From the NCBI GenBank assembly GCA_945487035.1, contig CALYTI010000020.1, positions 1-35,958 of the forward strand: DNA of 35,958 bases, read 5' to 3'. This DNA comes from an uncultured Bacteroidales bacterium. GTDB lineage: Bacteria; Bacteroidota; Bacteroidia; Bacteroidales; UBA932. Below, in pieces: positions 1 to 5,736 of the stretch (its first letter is position 1; every line of letters begins with the position of its first letter). Under the pieces are notes generated by a model. The model was not told where the DNA came from, searched no databases, and was given only the letters and a program-made list of their open reading frames with translations. The position numbers and the translations under genes were made by a program.

Positions 1-2
1 GA

Positions 3-83
3 CCTACAATCCAACTTCTTTCCGAATCATTTGGAAAATCCATAAGAATAGATAGTGAAGAATTTGAAAAAATCAACCGGTAG
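3..83 (+). CDS. C-terminal end of an unrecognised gene (partial)
   Basis: The window opens inside an open frame of 26 codons that ends at a TAG at 81-83. The residues (ending EEFEKINR) are hydrophilic and look like a normal protein C-terminus; the other two plus frames hit stops sooner. Nothing in this short tail identifies a family. It could belong with the DUF3791-like genes downstream, but 590 bp of hairpin-rich intergenic DNA separates them, so an operon is unlikely. The 5' part lies outside the window. Confidence 0.4.
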   Translation, partial: PTIQLLSESFGKSIRIDSEEFEKINR

Positions 84-325
84 GTTAATTCTTTTGGTTT
101 ATTTACACTTCAGAATCAACCCTGTCTCTTTTTTTCAGATTATCGCGTGTCCTCCTTGAAAGATGGTTCTTTCATCAAAATAGGTCTTGTCTAACTGAAA
201 TATTAGTCAACCCATCATCACCAGCAGTCCCAAGTCTGGAGGATGTTTGTCTCCACCCTGAAATCCCTTTACTGATATGGTCAGGTTGTGTTTCATCAAG
301 TGTGTCCAACTGAGCACCGAAATCC

Positions 326-352
326 GTACGGGAATAGGCCCTATTTCCGTAC
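326..352. repeat. REP-like hairpin with GTAC ends
   Basis: This is a 27-nt near-perfect palindrome. GTACGG at 326-331 pairs with CCGTAC at 347-352, and the inner AATAGG pairs with CCTATT around a single central C, with one G-T wobble. It begins exactly 50 bp before the GTAC of the next hairpin, the same period as the hairpins flanking the RAYT gene at 3217. No T-run follows, so it is more likely a REP-type element than an intrinsic terminator. Confidence 0.6.
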
Positions 353-370
353 AGATGAGCCTACAACTTC

Positions 371-408
371 AATCGGTACGGATTCACCCGGGGTTTTCCG
401 TACGGATT
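371..408. repeat. REP-like hairpin, second of a 50-bp-spaced pair
   Basis: The arms are AATCGGTACGGA (371-382) and TCCGTACGGATT (397-408), 12 bp with one mismatched pair. The first GTAC begins at 376, 50 bp after the GTAC at 326. The loop is C/G-rich. The palindrome, GTAC core and spacing place it in the same family as the 326-352 element. Confidence 0.6.
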
Positions 409-428
409 GCCGACAGACTGGGAGCAAT

Positions 429-450
429 CGGCAGATTGTTTGTTCTGCCG
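429..450. repeat. Hairpin CGGCAGA/TCTGCCG
   Basis: A 7-bp perfect stem (429-435 with 444-450) encloses an 8-nt T/G-rich loop. It lies about 53 bp after the preceding hairpin start, so it keeps the approximate period of this cluster but lacks the outer GTAC arms. It may be a degenerate member. A further weak GCCGG/CCGGC pair spans 447-472. Confidence 0.4.
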
Positions 451-472
451 GTGCGGGAGAGAAGAAGCCGGC

Positions 473-530
473 AACTTTTGCCCGGGGCTTTGTAAACCGT
501 GCGCAAAAAGGTAGGTGTTTGCGCACGGAC
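473..530. repeat. REP-like element with GTGCGC hairpin (copy 1)
   Basis: The hairpin has perfect 11-bp arms, CCGTGCGCAAA (497-507) and TTTGCGCACGG (518-528), preceded by a conserved leader ending GGCTTTGTAA. The whole 58-bp element recurs at 1133-1190 without length change: same leader, same stem core and same trailing GGACT. Two copies of one interspersed element in 1.2 kb argues for a dispersed REP-type family rather than a terminator. Confidence 0.65.
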
Positions 531-547
531 TGAACAAAAATTGCATT

Positions 548-578
548 CGGTGCGCAGATAAGGCGTTTTTGCGCACGG
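548..578. repeat. REP-like GTGCGCA hairpin
   Basis: GTGCGCA (550-556) pairs with TGCGCAC (570-576) around a 13-nt loop. The right arm and trailing GGACT match the element at 473-530. The GTGCGCA start at 550 is 51 bp after that of the preceding copy (499), again close to the roughly 50-bp period. Confidence 0.55.
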
Positions 579-636
579 ACTACCGATGGATTTACAAAAG
601 AGAGAATTGGTAAATACTATTTCGCAAGAATTATTG

Positions 637-644
637 TAAATTTG
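637..644 (+). promoter_or_regulatory. Putative -7 promoter element TAAATTTG
   Basis: It matches the Bacteroidota -7 consensus TAnnTTTG and lies 27 bp before the preferred ATG of the first DUF3791-like gene. A TTGG at 607-610 is the only -33-like sequence seen, and its spacing (26 bp) is longer than the usual 19-21. The call therefore rests mainly on the -7 box and its position. Confidence 0.45.
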
Positions 645-671
645 CATCAATCGGACAATTCGATTGAAGGA

Positions 672-911
672 ATGGAAGAGTTGCGTCAATTATCCAAAGA
701 CCAGGTTATTATGGGGTTTGTGGCTTCCTGCATAGAGGATGTCGCCAATCGGCTAGGTGAGGATTATTTCGAAATATACAAGAGAATGAACAAAGTTGGT
801 ATGATTGACCAATACCTCATTCCTTTTTACAACACTCTCCATACTGAAAGCCGCGAAAACTTAACCGACAGCTTAATAGAATCACTCGAAAGATGGGAGG
901 CGCAACGATGA
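672..911 (+). CDS. DUF3791-like small protein
   Basis: The 79-aa soluble protein has no signal peptide or membrane segment. Its middle part (FVASCIEDVANRL, then YKRMNKVG, then LIPFYNTLHTES) resembles DUF3791 proteins, which are short helical proteins of unknown function that often occur in small gene clusters in Bacteroidales. An in-frame TTG at 642 exists, but the ATG at 672 fits family length and lies downstream of the -7 box. The stop overlaps the ATG of the next gene (ATGA at 908-911), indicating translational coupling. The pair sits between REP-like hairpins (473-578 and 1133-1190). A toxin-antitoxin-like role is possible from how this family is often found, but nothing here proves it. 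Confidence 0.7.
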   Translation: MEELRQLSKDQVIMGFVASCIEDVANRLGEDYFEIYKRMNKVGMIDQYLIPFYNTLHTESRENLTDSLIESLERWEAQR

Positions 912-1129
912 CAGAGATTGAGCGAAAAAAGGCCGTGAGGCAAATTCTTCTGTGGCAGCAGATAGGCTGTATTGTTGTGGCTCTATCTGAGATACTGCAA
1001 GTGACACCCAGAAAAGCCCTGGACATCTTTTACGCAAGTGATACTTGCCGAAGGCTCCACGATGAACGCACAGGGCTATATCTTATGAGCGACCGCTATA
1101 TCGCAGACGAGGTTACCCGGGAACAATAG
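908..1129 (+). CDS. Second DUF3791-like small protein
   Basis: The 73-aa protein starts at the ATG at 908, inside the stop of the previous gene. A strong Shine-Dalgarno-like GGGAGG at 894-899 sits 8 nt upstream, which favours this start over the in-frame ATG at 893. The sequence (IVVALSEILQ, ALDIFYASDTCRRLHDERTGLYLMSDRYIADEV) resembles the other common type of DUF3791 protein. It is soluble with no obvious catalytic motif. A hairpin element starts 4 bp after its stop. Coupled expression suggests the two small proteins act together. Function is not established. Confidence 0.7.
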   Translation: MTEIERKKAVRQILLWQQIGCIVVALSEILQVTPRKALDIFYASDTCRRLHDERTGLYLMSDRYIADEVTREQ

Positions 1130-1132
1130 AAT

Positions 1133-1190
1133 AACTTTGGCCCGTGGCTTTGTAATCCGTGCGCAGGAAGGCTGTTGTTTCGCACGGACT
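1133..1190. repeat. REP-like element with GTGCGC hairpin (copy 2)
   Basis: This is the second copy of the 58-bp element at 473-530, offset by 660 bp with no indel. The stem is TCCGTGCG (1157-1164) with CGCACGGA (1181-1188). It begins 4 bp after the stop of the second DUF3791-like gene, the extragenic placement typical of REP elements. It may also act as an mRNA 3'-end stabiliser or weak terminator. Confidence 0.6.
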
Positions 1191-1241
1191 CCTGCCAGAA
1201 GTAAGCATCCGACGAACCATGTGTGAAACCAAATAACAGCG

Positions 1242-1276
1242 AAGTGGCAACAACTATTGCGAAGTTGCTGCCACTT
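1242..1276. repeat. Long interrupted hairpin, intergenic
   Basis: AAGTGGCA (1242-1249) pairs with TGCCACTT (1269-1276), and CAAC (1251-1254) pairs with GTTG (1264-1267), with one mismatch between the stems. It lies between convergent genes (plus-strand gene ending 1129, minus-strand gene ending 1364). A further AAGTGAC/GTCACTT pair spans 1282-1327. No T-run follows. It could be a bidirectional transcription end or a structured RNA. Confidence 0.35.
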
Positions 1277-1363
1277 TCGTCAAGTGACACGTAACTGACA
1301 GTCATTCACCCTTCTTTGCCGTCACTTCGTTGGGTATGTCACACACGCACTTTGTTATTTGCA

Positions 1364-1888
1364 TCATATTGCGAAGCCGAGGTGGAAGCCCAGACAGTGG
1401 GTTCCTAGGCTTGGTCCGATGAAAATCTGGTGGTTGTTGAAGAAGCGGTAGCGGATACCGGGTTCAAGCTTTGCTGTGAAAACTGAAGAAGGGTTTCCAC
1501 TGTTGTCCTTCAGGAAGTCTGCTCCGATGTATCCGTCAATATAAAATGCCCATTTGTCCTTCGCTCCCATATGGAAATAGCGTCTGCCATAAAGACTGGC
1601 ACCGAAACCGGTTCTGTCAAAGCGCTGTTCTGTCGACTCTGTTCCTGCACCGATTCTGTATTTCGGGTCGCTGATGGAAATGCCGGCAGTCCAGTTGTCG
1701 TCAATTCTGTAGCCCAGGGTAATCTCGTGGCCGTTTCTGTCATTGCTGAATGAGTACCTTACCCCTATTTCCTTTCGCGGAAGCCAGTAATCTGCATTTT
1801 CAATCCCGTTTTCCTGAGCCTTAAGCTCAACTGAGCATACCCCCATTGCCACAGCAGCTACGCAAAATGTTTTGATAAACTGTTTCAT
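1364..1888 (-). CDS. Secreted beta-barrel-like outer-membrane protein
   Basis: The 174-aa protein has an N-terminal signal peptide (MKQFIKTFCVAAVAMGVCSVELKAQ). The rest alternates short amphipathic strands rich in Tyr, Gly and Phe (IGVRYSFSND, ITLGYRIDDNWTAGISI, FGASLYGRRYF, FIGPSLG), as in small 8-stranded OmpA/OMP_b-brl-type barrels of Bacteroidota. The frame extends 24 nt upstream to 1912, but the internal ATG at 1888 gives a clean signal peptide. An AT-rich palindrome (AACATTAATGTT, 1908-1919) lies just upstream. No enzymatic motif is visible; a role in the outer membrane is inferred from signal and strand pattern alone. Confidence 0.75.
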   Translation of the reverse strand: MKQFIKTFCVAAVAMGVCSVELKAQENGIENADYWLPRKEIGVRYSFSNDRNGHEITLGYRIDDNWTAGISISDPKYRIGAGTESTEQRFDRTGFGASLYGRRYFHMGAKDKWAFYIDGYIGADFLKDNSGNPSSVFTAKLEPGIRYRFFNNHQIFIGPSLGTHCLGFHLGFAI

Positions 1889-1954
1889 ATTTAGTCTCTC
1901 AGTGATTAACATTAATGTTTAACAGGGTTGTTAATGCAAATTTCCAGCCAATCC

Positions 1955-1986
1955 GTATTGGCAATCGGCAGGAGCTGCCGGTGTAC
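1955..1986. repeat. Degenerate REP-like hairpin after DUF3795 gene
   Basis: CGGCAG (1966-1971) pairs with CTGCCG (1975-1980) around GAG, inside weak outer GTA/TAC arms. The right flank GGTGTACAAACCGG is identical to the right flank of hairpins around the RAYT gene (for example 4153-4165), and the left flank CAATCCGTA matches theirs too. It begins 11 bp beyond the stop of the DUF3795 gene on the minus strand, so it may also serve as its transcript end. Confidence 0.4.
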
Positions 1987-1997
1987 AAACCGGTATT

Positions 1998-2333
1998 CTA
2001 TATTCCGATGTTGGTTTTTGCGACCTCGTTGGTCAGGAATGGGGCAAGTTTCGGGCAATCAGATTTGGCGTCGCAGTAAGCGCAGGTTTCATAGCCTTTG
2101 GCGGAGCAGCATTTGCGCACCTCACAGAGGCAGGAGCAGAAATAGGTTTTCGCTCCTTCTACCCTGCAGCCCAGACAGTTGATGTGTTCCGGCTTGATTT
2201 CGTCAGTGTTGTTCCACTCACACCAAAGCTTCGCAGTCTTTTCGCGAAGGGCGTTATCGTCATTGATAGTGGCGATGCGGGCATCACACTGTTCGCAATC
2301 AAGGCCGCAATAGCCGATAAGGTCTTTTTTCAT
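1998..2333 (-). CDS. DUF3795 family cysteine-rich protein
   Basis: The 111-aa protein has at least 14 cysteines, starting with the DUF3795 signature YCGLDCEQCDARIAT (C9, C13, C16) and continuing with NCLGC, FCSCLCEVRKCC and CAYC pairs. The family is predicted to bind zinc or an Fe-S centre; its function is unknown. No signal peptide is present, so it is cytoplasmic. It lies 12 bp downstream of the HD-domain gene on the same strand, probably as the second gene of a two-gene transcript. Length and start agree with the family. Confidence 0.85.
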   Translation of the reverse strand: MKKDLIGYCGLDCEQCDARIATINDDNALREKTAKLWCEWNNTDEIKPEHINCLGCRVEGAKTYFCSCLCEVRKCCSAKGYETCAYCDAKSDCPKLAPFLTNEVAKTNIGI

Positions 2334-2345
2334 AATTCAAAAATA

Positions 2346-2966
2346 TTAGTCAATAAGCAGTTGCGGATACAATTCGTCAAATAGGGCGCGGAGTGACCGT
2401 CGATCTTTGATGAGAGACTGAAGTTGTTTCAGACTGGCAGCGTTGGGTGATTCTGGAATCCACAGGCGGAGGTAGCCTCCTTCTGCATATTTTTCAAGAA
2501 GGTGATTCAGTGTTCTTTGCCATTGCTCTTCACGGTCGAGCTCGGGATAGTGCGAAAGGCCGTACTGGATTGTGCGCCGCATTATGGTCTGCACATCTAT
2601 TTGCCTGTCAGCTTCGGCGACAATCTTGCCGTAGATACTTCGGGGTTCGTGGTCGCTCGAAGCTCTGTGGTCTTCGACGGCCTGCGCCATAACTTCAATC
2701 TGTTCAGGGGTGAACCATCGGCGGAGCATAGAATCCTGACGCACTATACGCCCTGACTCAAGGTGGTGTGTCTTTCTGTCGACCGCCAGACCGGTGTCGT
2801 GGTAAGCCGCAATCGCATAAACCATAGATTCATCCACATCATAGTGTCGTGCAAGTTCCAAACTCGCTGTTATCACATAATTGACGTGGTCGCGACGATG
2901 CGCAGCATCAAACGAGTCGTAACGAGGTATTATGTGCTCTTCAATATAGGTTCTCAAATTTGCCAT
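2346..2966 (-). CDS. HD-domain phosphohydrolase-like protein
   Basis: The protein is 206 aa from the ATG at 2966. Metal-binding residues of the HD superfamily are visible: H27 in AAHRRDH, H56-D57 in AAYHDTG and a later EDHRAS, with a further D in EADRQID. This matches small YedJ/uncharacterised HD proteins that act as phosphatases on nucleotides or similar substrates; the substrate here is not evident. The open frame extends to 2996, but a TAACTTTG promoter box at 2972-2979 lies inside that extension, so translation most likely begins at 2966 or 2969 with almost no leader. It is probably cotranscribed with the DUF3795 gene. Confidence 0.8.
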   Translation of the reverse strand: MANLRTYIEEHIIPRYDSFDAAHRRDHVNYVITASLELARHYDVDESMVYAIAAYHDTGLAVDRKTHHLESGRIVRQDSMLRRWFTPEQIEVMAQAVEDHRASSDHEPRSIYGKIVAEADRQIDVQTIMRRTIQYGLSHYPELDREEQWQRTLNHLLEKYAEGGYLRLWIPESPNAASLKQLQSLIKDRRSLRALFDELYPQLLID

Positions 2967-2971
2967 CATCG

Positions 2972-2979
2972 CAAAGTTA
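2972..2979 (-). promoter_or_regulatory. -7 promoter element TAACTTTG for HD gene
   Basis: Read on the minus strand this matches TAnnTTTG. A TTTC lies 19 bp further upstream at the -33 position. The start codon follows within about 6-10 nt, implying a leaderless or near-leaderless transcript. Confidence 0.5.
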
Positions 2980-3038
2980 GTGTATTTCCGCTTCAATCGA
3001 AACGGAAAGTGTTACGCACCAGAAAAAACCATCAAACC

Positions 3039-3064
3039 GTACAAGAGAATGGCCTGTGGTATAC
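3039..3064. repeat. REP hairpin upstream of RAYT, unit 1
   Basis: This is a 26-nt element beginning GTACA and ending TATAC, with an imperfect inner stem. It is a diverged copy of the GTACA-GG-AGAAG-GG-CTTCT-GG-TGTAC hairpin found downstream of the transposase. It is exactly 50 bp from the next unit at 3089. Confidence 0.6.
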
Positions 3065-3088
3065 AAACACGATGAAAACTGGCAGTTC

Positions 3089-3114
3089 GTACAGGAGAAG
3101 GGCCTCTGATGTAC
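3089..3114. repeat. REP hairpin upstream of RAYT, unit 2
   Basis: GTACAGG at 3089 and ATGTAC at 3109-3114 form the outer arms, and AGAAG/CCTCT the inner, partly mismatched arms. It is preceded by GGCAGTTC, the same flank as the downstream units. It lies about 100 bp before the RAYT start codon. Confidence 0.65.
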
Positions 3115-3143
3115 ATTATATTTGAAATATTCTATTGGTGAGA

Positions 3144-3174
3144 TTGGATGGTAAGGAAAAGTTGGCTACATTTG
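3144..3174 (+). promoter_or_regulatory. Promoter of the RAYT gene
   Basis: TTGG at 3144-3147, a 19-bp spacer and TACATTTG at 3167-3174 match the Bacteroidota -33/-7 promoter closely. The ATG of the transposase follows at 3217, giving a leader of about 35 nt. The promoter lies between the upstream hairpin pair and the gene. Confidence 0.65.
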
Positions 3175-3216
3175 TAGAAATACTATGAAAAGTGAAACCA
3201 TTTATTACTTGTTACT

Positions 3217-4122
3217 ATGAATCCCAAAGAAAAAGAAAGGCAATGCGAGAAGGCGTTTGATAGGGTGCAGCATTATTGGCACGCGTACACCTCCGGAAAA
3301 GAAACTCCCGTTCTATTCGTTAATGATGAGGACTTTGCGTTCGTGATGAATGTTGTTGCTTATGCAGCATATGAGAGACTTAAAAGTGTCAGGATTATTG
3401 CTTTTCAGATTATGGGAAATCACTTTCACTTTATCCTGATGGGGAATCAGGGTGAAGTAGAGGCTTTCTATGCCATCATCAAAAGAAAACTTTCCAGAAC
3501 TTTCCCCGAGATGAAGAATGTAAAACTGTCATTGAAGACTATTTGCGACCTAGCTGCATTGAGAAACAACATTGTCTATGTCAATCGCAACGGATATGTT
3601 GCACATCCTGATTATACTCCGTTCAGTTACCCTTGGGGAACGAGCCAATATTACTTCAACAGGTATCACTTCAATGGAGAGCTAAAGGATTTGTATAGCA
3701 GCACTCTTCGCATAATGTTCAGAGGACGTGACCCGCAATTGCCCGAAGAATGGAAAACTGTAGATAACAAGTACATCATTCCTGCTTCATATTGTGCAAT
3801 CAAATTCGGGATGTCATTGTTTAGAGATGCTCACCATTACTTTTCAATGGTGAGTAAAAATGTTGAAGCTTACAGCGGTGTTGCCACTGATATTGATGAG
3901 GATGATTTCCTTACGGATGGCGAATTGTTTTCAAAAATAATTACAATAATCAAAGAACAGTACAATACCGGAATGTTGAGAGACCTTTCAAAAGCCCAGA
4001 TTCTTGAACTTGCCCGAAAATTGCATTATGATTTCCGCTCATCAAATGCTCAGATACGCCGTTTGCTCAAACTGACTCAATACGAAGTGGATACTCTCTT
4101 CCCATTATCCGTAAAGTATTAG
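3217..4122 (+). CDS. REP-associated tyrosine transposase (RAYT, Y1_Tnp family)
   Basis: The 301-aa single-strand DNA transposase-like protein belongs to the HUH Y1 superfamily. The metal-binding HxH is GNHFHF (H69, H71). The likely catalytic tyrosine is Y121 in the block IVYVNRNGY, followed about 20 residues later by YPWGTSQYY, matching the family pattern (YI..NP..AG ... YPWSS). RAYTs are domesticated, single-copy relatives of IS200/IS605 TnpA and cut or spread REP hairpins. The C-terminal 100 residues (LRDLSKAQILELARKLHYDF...QIRRLLKL) look like a helix-turn-helix. Hairpins with GTACA/TGTAC arms flank the gene at 50-bp spacing, two upstream and seven downstream, which strongly supports a RAYT-REP pairing. 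It is preceded by its own promoter and is not part of an operon. Confidence 0.9.
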   Translation: MNPKEKERQCEKAFDRVQHYWHAYTSGKETPVLFVNDEDFAFVMNVVAYAAYERLKSVRIIAFQIMGNHFHFILMGNQGEVEAFYAIIKRKLSRTFPEMKNVKLSLKTICDLAALRNNIVYVNRNGYVAHPDYTPFSYPWGTSQYYFNRYHFNGELKDLYSSTLRIMFRGRDPQLPEEWKTVDNKYIIPASYCAIKFGMSLFRDAHHYFSMVSKNVEAYSGVATDIDEDDFLTDGELFSKIITIIKEQYNTGMLRDLSKAQILELARKLHYDFRSSNAQIRRLLKLTQYEVDTLFPLSVKY

Positions 4123-4132
4123 CAGTCAGTTC

Positions 4133-4308
4133 GTACAGGAGAAGGGCTTCTGGTGTACAAACCGGGGGAAAATCGGCAGTTCGTACAGGAGAAGGGCTTC
4201 TGGTGTACAAACAAGGAGAAAACCGGCAATCCGTACAGGAGAAGGGCCTCTGGTGTACGAACCGGGGGAAAATCGGCAGTTCGTACAGGAGAAGGCCCTG
4301 TGGTGTAC
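4133..4308. repeat. Array of four 50-bp REP units
   Basis: Hairpins begin at 4133, 4183, 4233 and 4283, exactly 50 bp apart. Each is 26 nt: GTACA, GG, AGAAG, GG, CTTCT (or CCTCT/CTGT variants), GG, TGTAC, followed by a conserved 24-nt spacer (AAACCGGGGGAAAATCGGCA and close variants). The first two hairpins are exact inverted repeats apart from the three GG bulges. The array begins 11 bp after the RAYT stop. Unit 2 onward belongs to the duplicated segment at 4182-4492. Confidence 0.8.
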
Positions 4309-4492
4309 GAACCGGCTGGAGGGAAGGAGAGGGAGGGAGGCAGGATGGCAGGCAGGGAGGCTGGTAGGGAGGGAGGCTGGCAGGCAGGTAGGCTGTACCC
4401 TCCAGGACCCATGGCCGCCCATGGCCATGTGAATGGGTGGCGCGTAGCGCCGGGATGGAGCGAAGCGGAAGGTCTCTGGAGGGCAGCAGCCT
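4182..4492. repeat. 311-bp direct repeat, copy 1
   Basis: The segment contains three REP hairpins (4183, 4233, 4283), a purine-rich tract (about 4317-4393), a CCATGGCC...CCATGGCC palindromic stretch, the small hairpin GGCGCGTAGCGCC at 4439-4451, and an end at GCAGCAGCCT. It recurs at 4505-4815 with a constant offset of 323 bp. By eye I found no difference between the copies, suggesting a recent duplication. Confidence 0.85.
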
Positions 4493-4504
4493 ACCTGCCA
4501 ATTC

Positions 4505-4815
4505 CGTACAGGAGAAGGGCTTCTGGTGTACAAACAAGGAGAAAACCGGCAATCCGTACAGGAGAAGGGCCTCTGGTGTACGAACCGGGGGAAAATCGGC
4601 AGTTCGTACAGGAGAAGGCCCTGTGGTGTACGAACCGGCTGGAGGGAAGGAGAGGGAGGGAGGCAGGATGGCAGGCAGGGAGGCTGGTAGGGAGGGAGGC
4701 TGGCAGGCAGGTAGGCTGTACCCTCCAGGACCCATGGCCGCCCATGGCCATGTGAATGGGTGGCGCGTAGCGCCGGGATGGAGCGAAGCGGAAGGTCTCT
4801 GGAGGGCAGCAGCCT
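4505..4815. repeat. 311-bp direct repeat, copy 2
   Basis: This is the second copy of 4182-4492, separated from it by 12 bp (4493-4504). It carries hairpins at 4506, 4556 and 4606, and its purine-rich tract lies at about 4640-4716. Because it starts inside the second REP unit, the hairpin itself may have been the recombination or cleavage point. Confidence 0.85.
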
Positions 4816-4910
4816 CCCTGCCTGCGGCGGCACACCGGCGGCGGCACACCGGCTGCGACACACCAGCAGCCTGCCTGCGACGGCACACCTGCAGCCTCCC
4901 TGCCCCCCCC
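4816..4910. repeat. Degenerate CGGCACAC short repeats
   Basis: Four imperfect units of about 14-28 bp built on GCGGCACAC / GCGACACAC / GACGGCACAC follow the second 311-bp copy, ending in a C8 run at 4903-4910. The stretch reads as decayed repeat DNA. No gene or regulatory site is recognised. Confidence 0.45.
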
Positions 4911-4917
4911 GCGAAAA

Positions 4918-5736
4918 CTAGATCGTAAACGCGTCGAAGCCGCCGTCGACGACGCAGACGGTGCCGGTGACAGCTTTGGAGGCATCGCTGGCAAGGTAGT
5001 GCAGGGTGCCGAGGATTTCGTCAGGCTCCAGGAAGCGTCCGAAAGGAGTATGCCCGAGAATCGAATGCGACCTGTCTGTAAGCGAACCGTCAGGATTGGT
5101 CAGAAGCGCGCGGTTCTGATTTGTCAGAAGGAAACCCGGAGCAATAGCATTCACCCTGATTCCCTCACCGAACTTCATCGCCATCTCAGCACACAGATAC
5201 TTCGTCCAATTCACCACCGCGGCCTTCGCCACACCATAGCCCGCCACCCTCGTAAGCGGCCTCAGCGCAGACTCCGAAGCAAAATTGATAATCGAACCCT
5301 CTCCCCTCTCGGCCATAGACCTTGCAAAAACCATAGTAGGGATAATAGTTCCGAAAAGATTCAGGTCCGCCACCTTGCGCACAGCATCGATATCCAAATC
5401 GAAAACAGTCTTGTCCGGCGGCACGGTAGCGGCAGGCATATTGCCTCCGGCAGCATTCAGCAGCACATCCACCCGGCCATACAGCCGGATCACCTCCTCG
5501 TAATTCTTCTCCAGCAGAGCCTTATCCATCACATCGGAAAGCAGAAAAACCGCCTCTCTGCCCTGAGCCTTTACCGACTCCACCAAAGCCGCCCCCTTCT
5601 CTGCCGAACTCTGCCTTCCCAGGAGCACCACCTTAGCCCCCTGCTGCGCAAAATACTCAACCGCAGCACTTCCCAGAACGCCGCAGGCACCGGTGATAAC
5701 TATCACCTTATCCTTGATATCAAACAGCTTTGTCAT
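4918..5736 (-). CDS. SDR-family oxidoreductase, probable D-mannonate/fructuronate oxidoreductase
   Basis: The 272-aa cytoplasmic short-chain dehydrogenase has the nucleotide-binding TGACGVLG (15-22), NAAG (94-97), catalytic Ser in NFASES (154/156) and Y167-x3-K171. The C-terminus ([15 protein letters not shown]) is typical of SDRs. SDRs directly downstream of uxuA in Bacteroidota commonly take the place of the classical UxuB and interconvert fructuronate and mannonate with NAD(H). The start lies 17 nt inside the uxuA stop, so the two are coupled. It is the last gene of the long minus-strand operon and abuts the repeat island. Substrate is inferred from context. Confidence 0.8.
   Translation of the reverse strand: MTKLFDIKDKVIVITGACGVLGSAAVEYFAQQGAKVVLLGRQSSAEKGAALVESVKAQGREAVFLLSDVMDKALLEKNYEEVIRLYGRVDVLLNAAGGNMPAATVPPDKTVFDLDIDAVRKVADLNLFGTIIPTMVFARSMAERGEGSIINFASESALRPLTRVAGYGVAKAAVVNWTKYLCAEMAMKFGEGIRVNAIAPGFLLTNQNRALLTNPDGSLTDRSHSILGHTPFGRFLEPDEILGTLHYLASDASKAVTGTVCVVDGGFDAFTI

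Larger units (their letters stand above)
84..671. other. Intergenic region with hairpin cluster
   Basis: This 588-bp stretch has no convincing gene. The short open frames crossing 277-689 lie over inverted repeats and read through on both strands, so I treat them as chance. From 84 to 325 there is one small stem (TGAAAGA/TCTTTCA, 157-174) and otherwise nothing I can name. From 326 to 578 there are five hairpins, listed separately. A likely -7 promoter element sits at 637-644. Confidence 0.7.
4123..4917. other. Non-coding repeat island between RAYT and SDR genes
   Basis: This 795-bp stretch contains seven 26-nt REP hairpins, two 311-bp direct copies, two purine-rich tracts and a terminal degenerate CGGCACAC repeat. 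Long open frames exist on both strands, but they run through the repeats in several frames at once and encode low-complexity peptides, so I do not call genes here. Confidence 0.8.

Noticed and set aside
4133..4308. CRISPR array with 26-nt repeats and 24-nt spacers
   Set aside because: The spacers are conserved with each other rather than unique, the hairpins flank a RAYT gene, and no cas genes are present. REP units explain it better.
4067..4928. Long open frames on both strands through the repeat island (245-273 aa minus, 163-200 aa plus)
   Set aside because: They overlap each other in several frames, encode low-complexity repeats of the hairpin and purine tracts, and owe their openness to a lack of stops in the repeat units.
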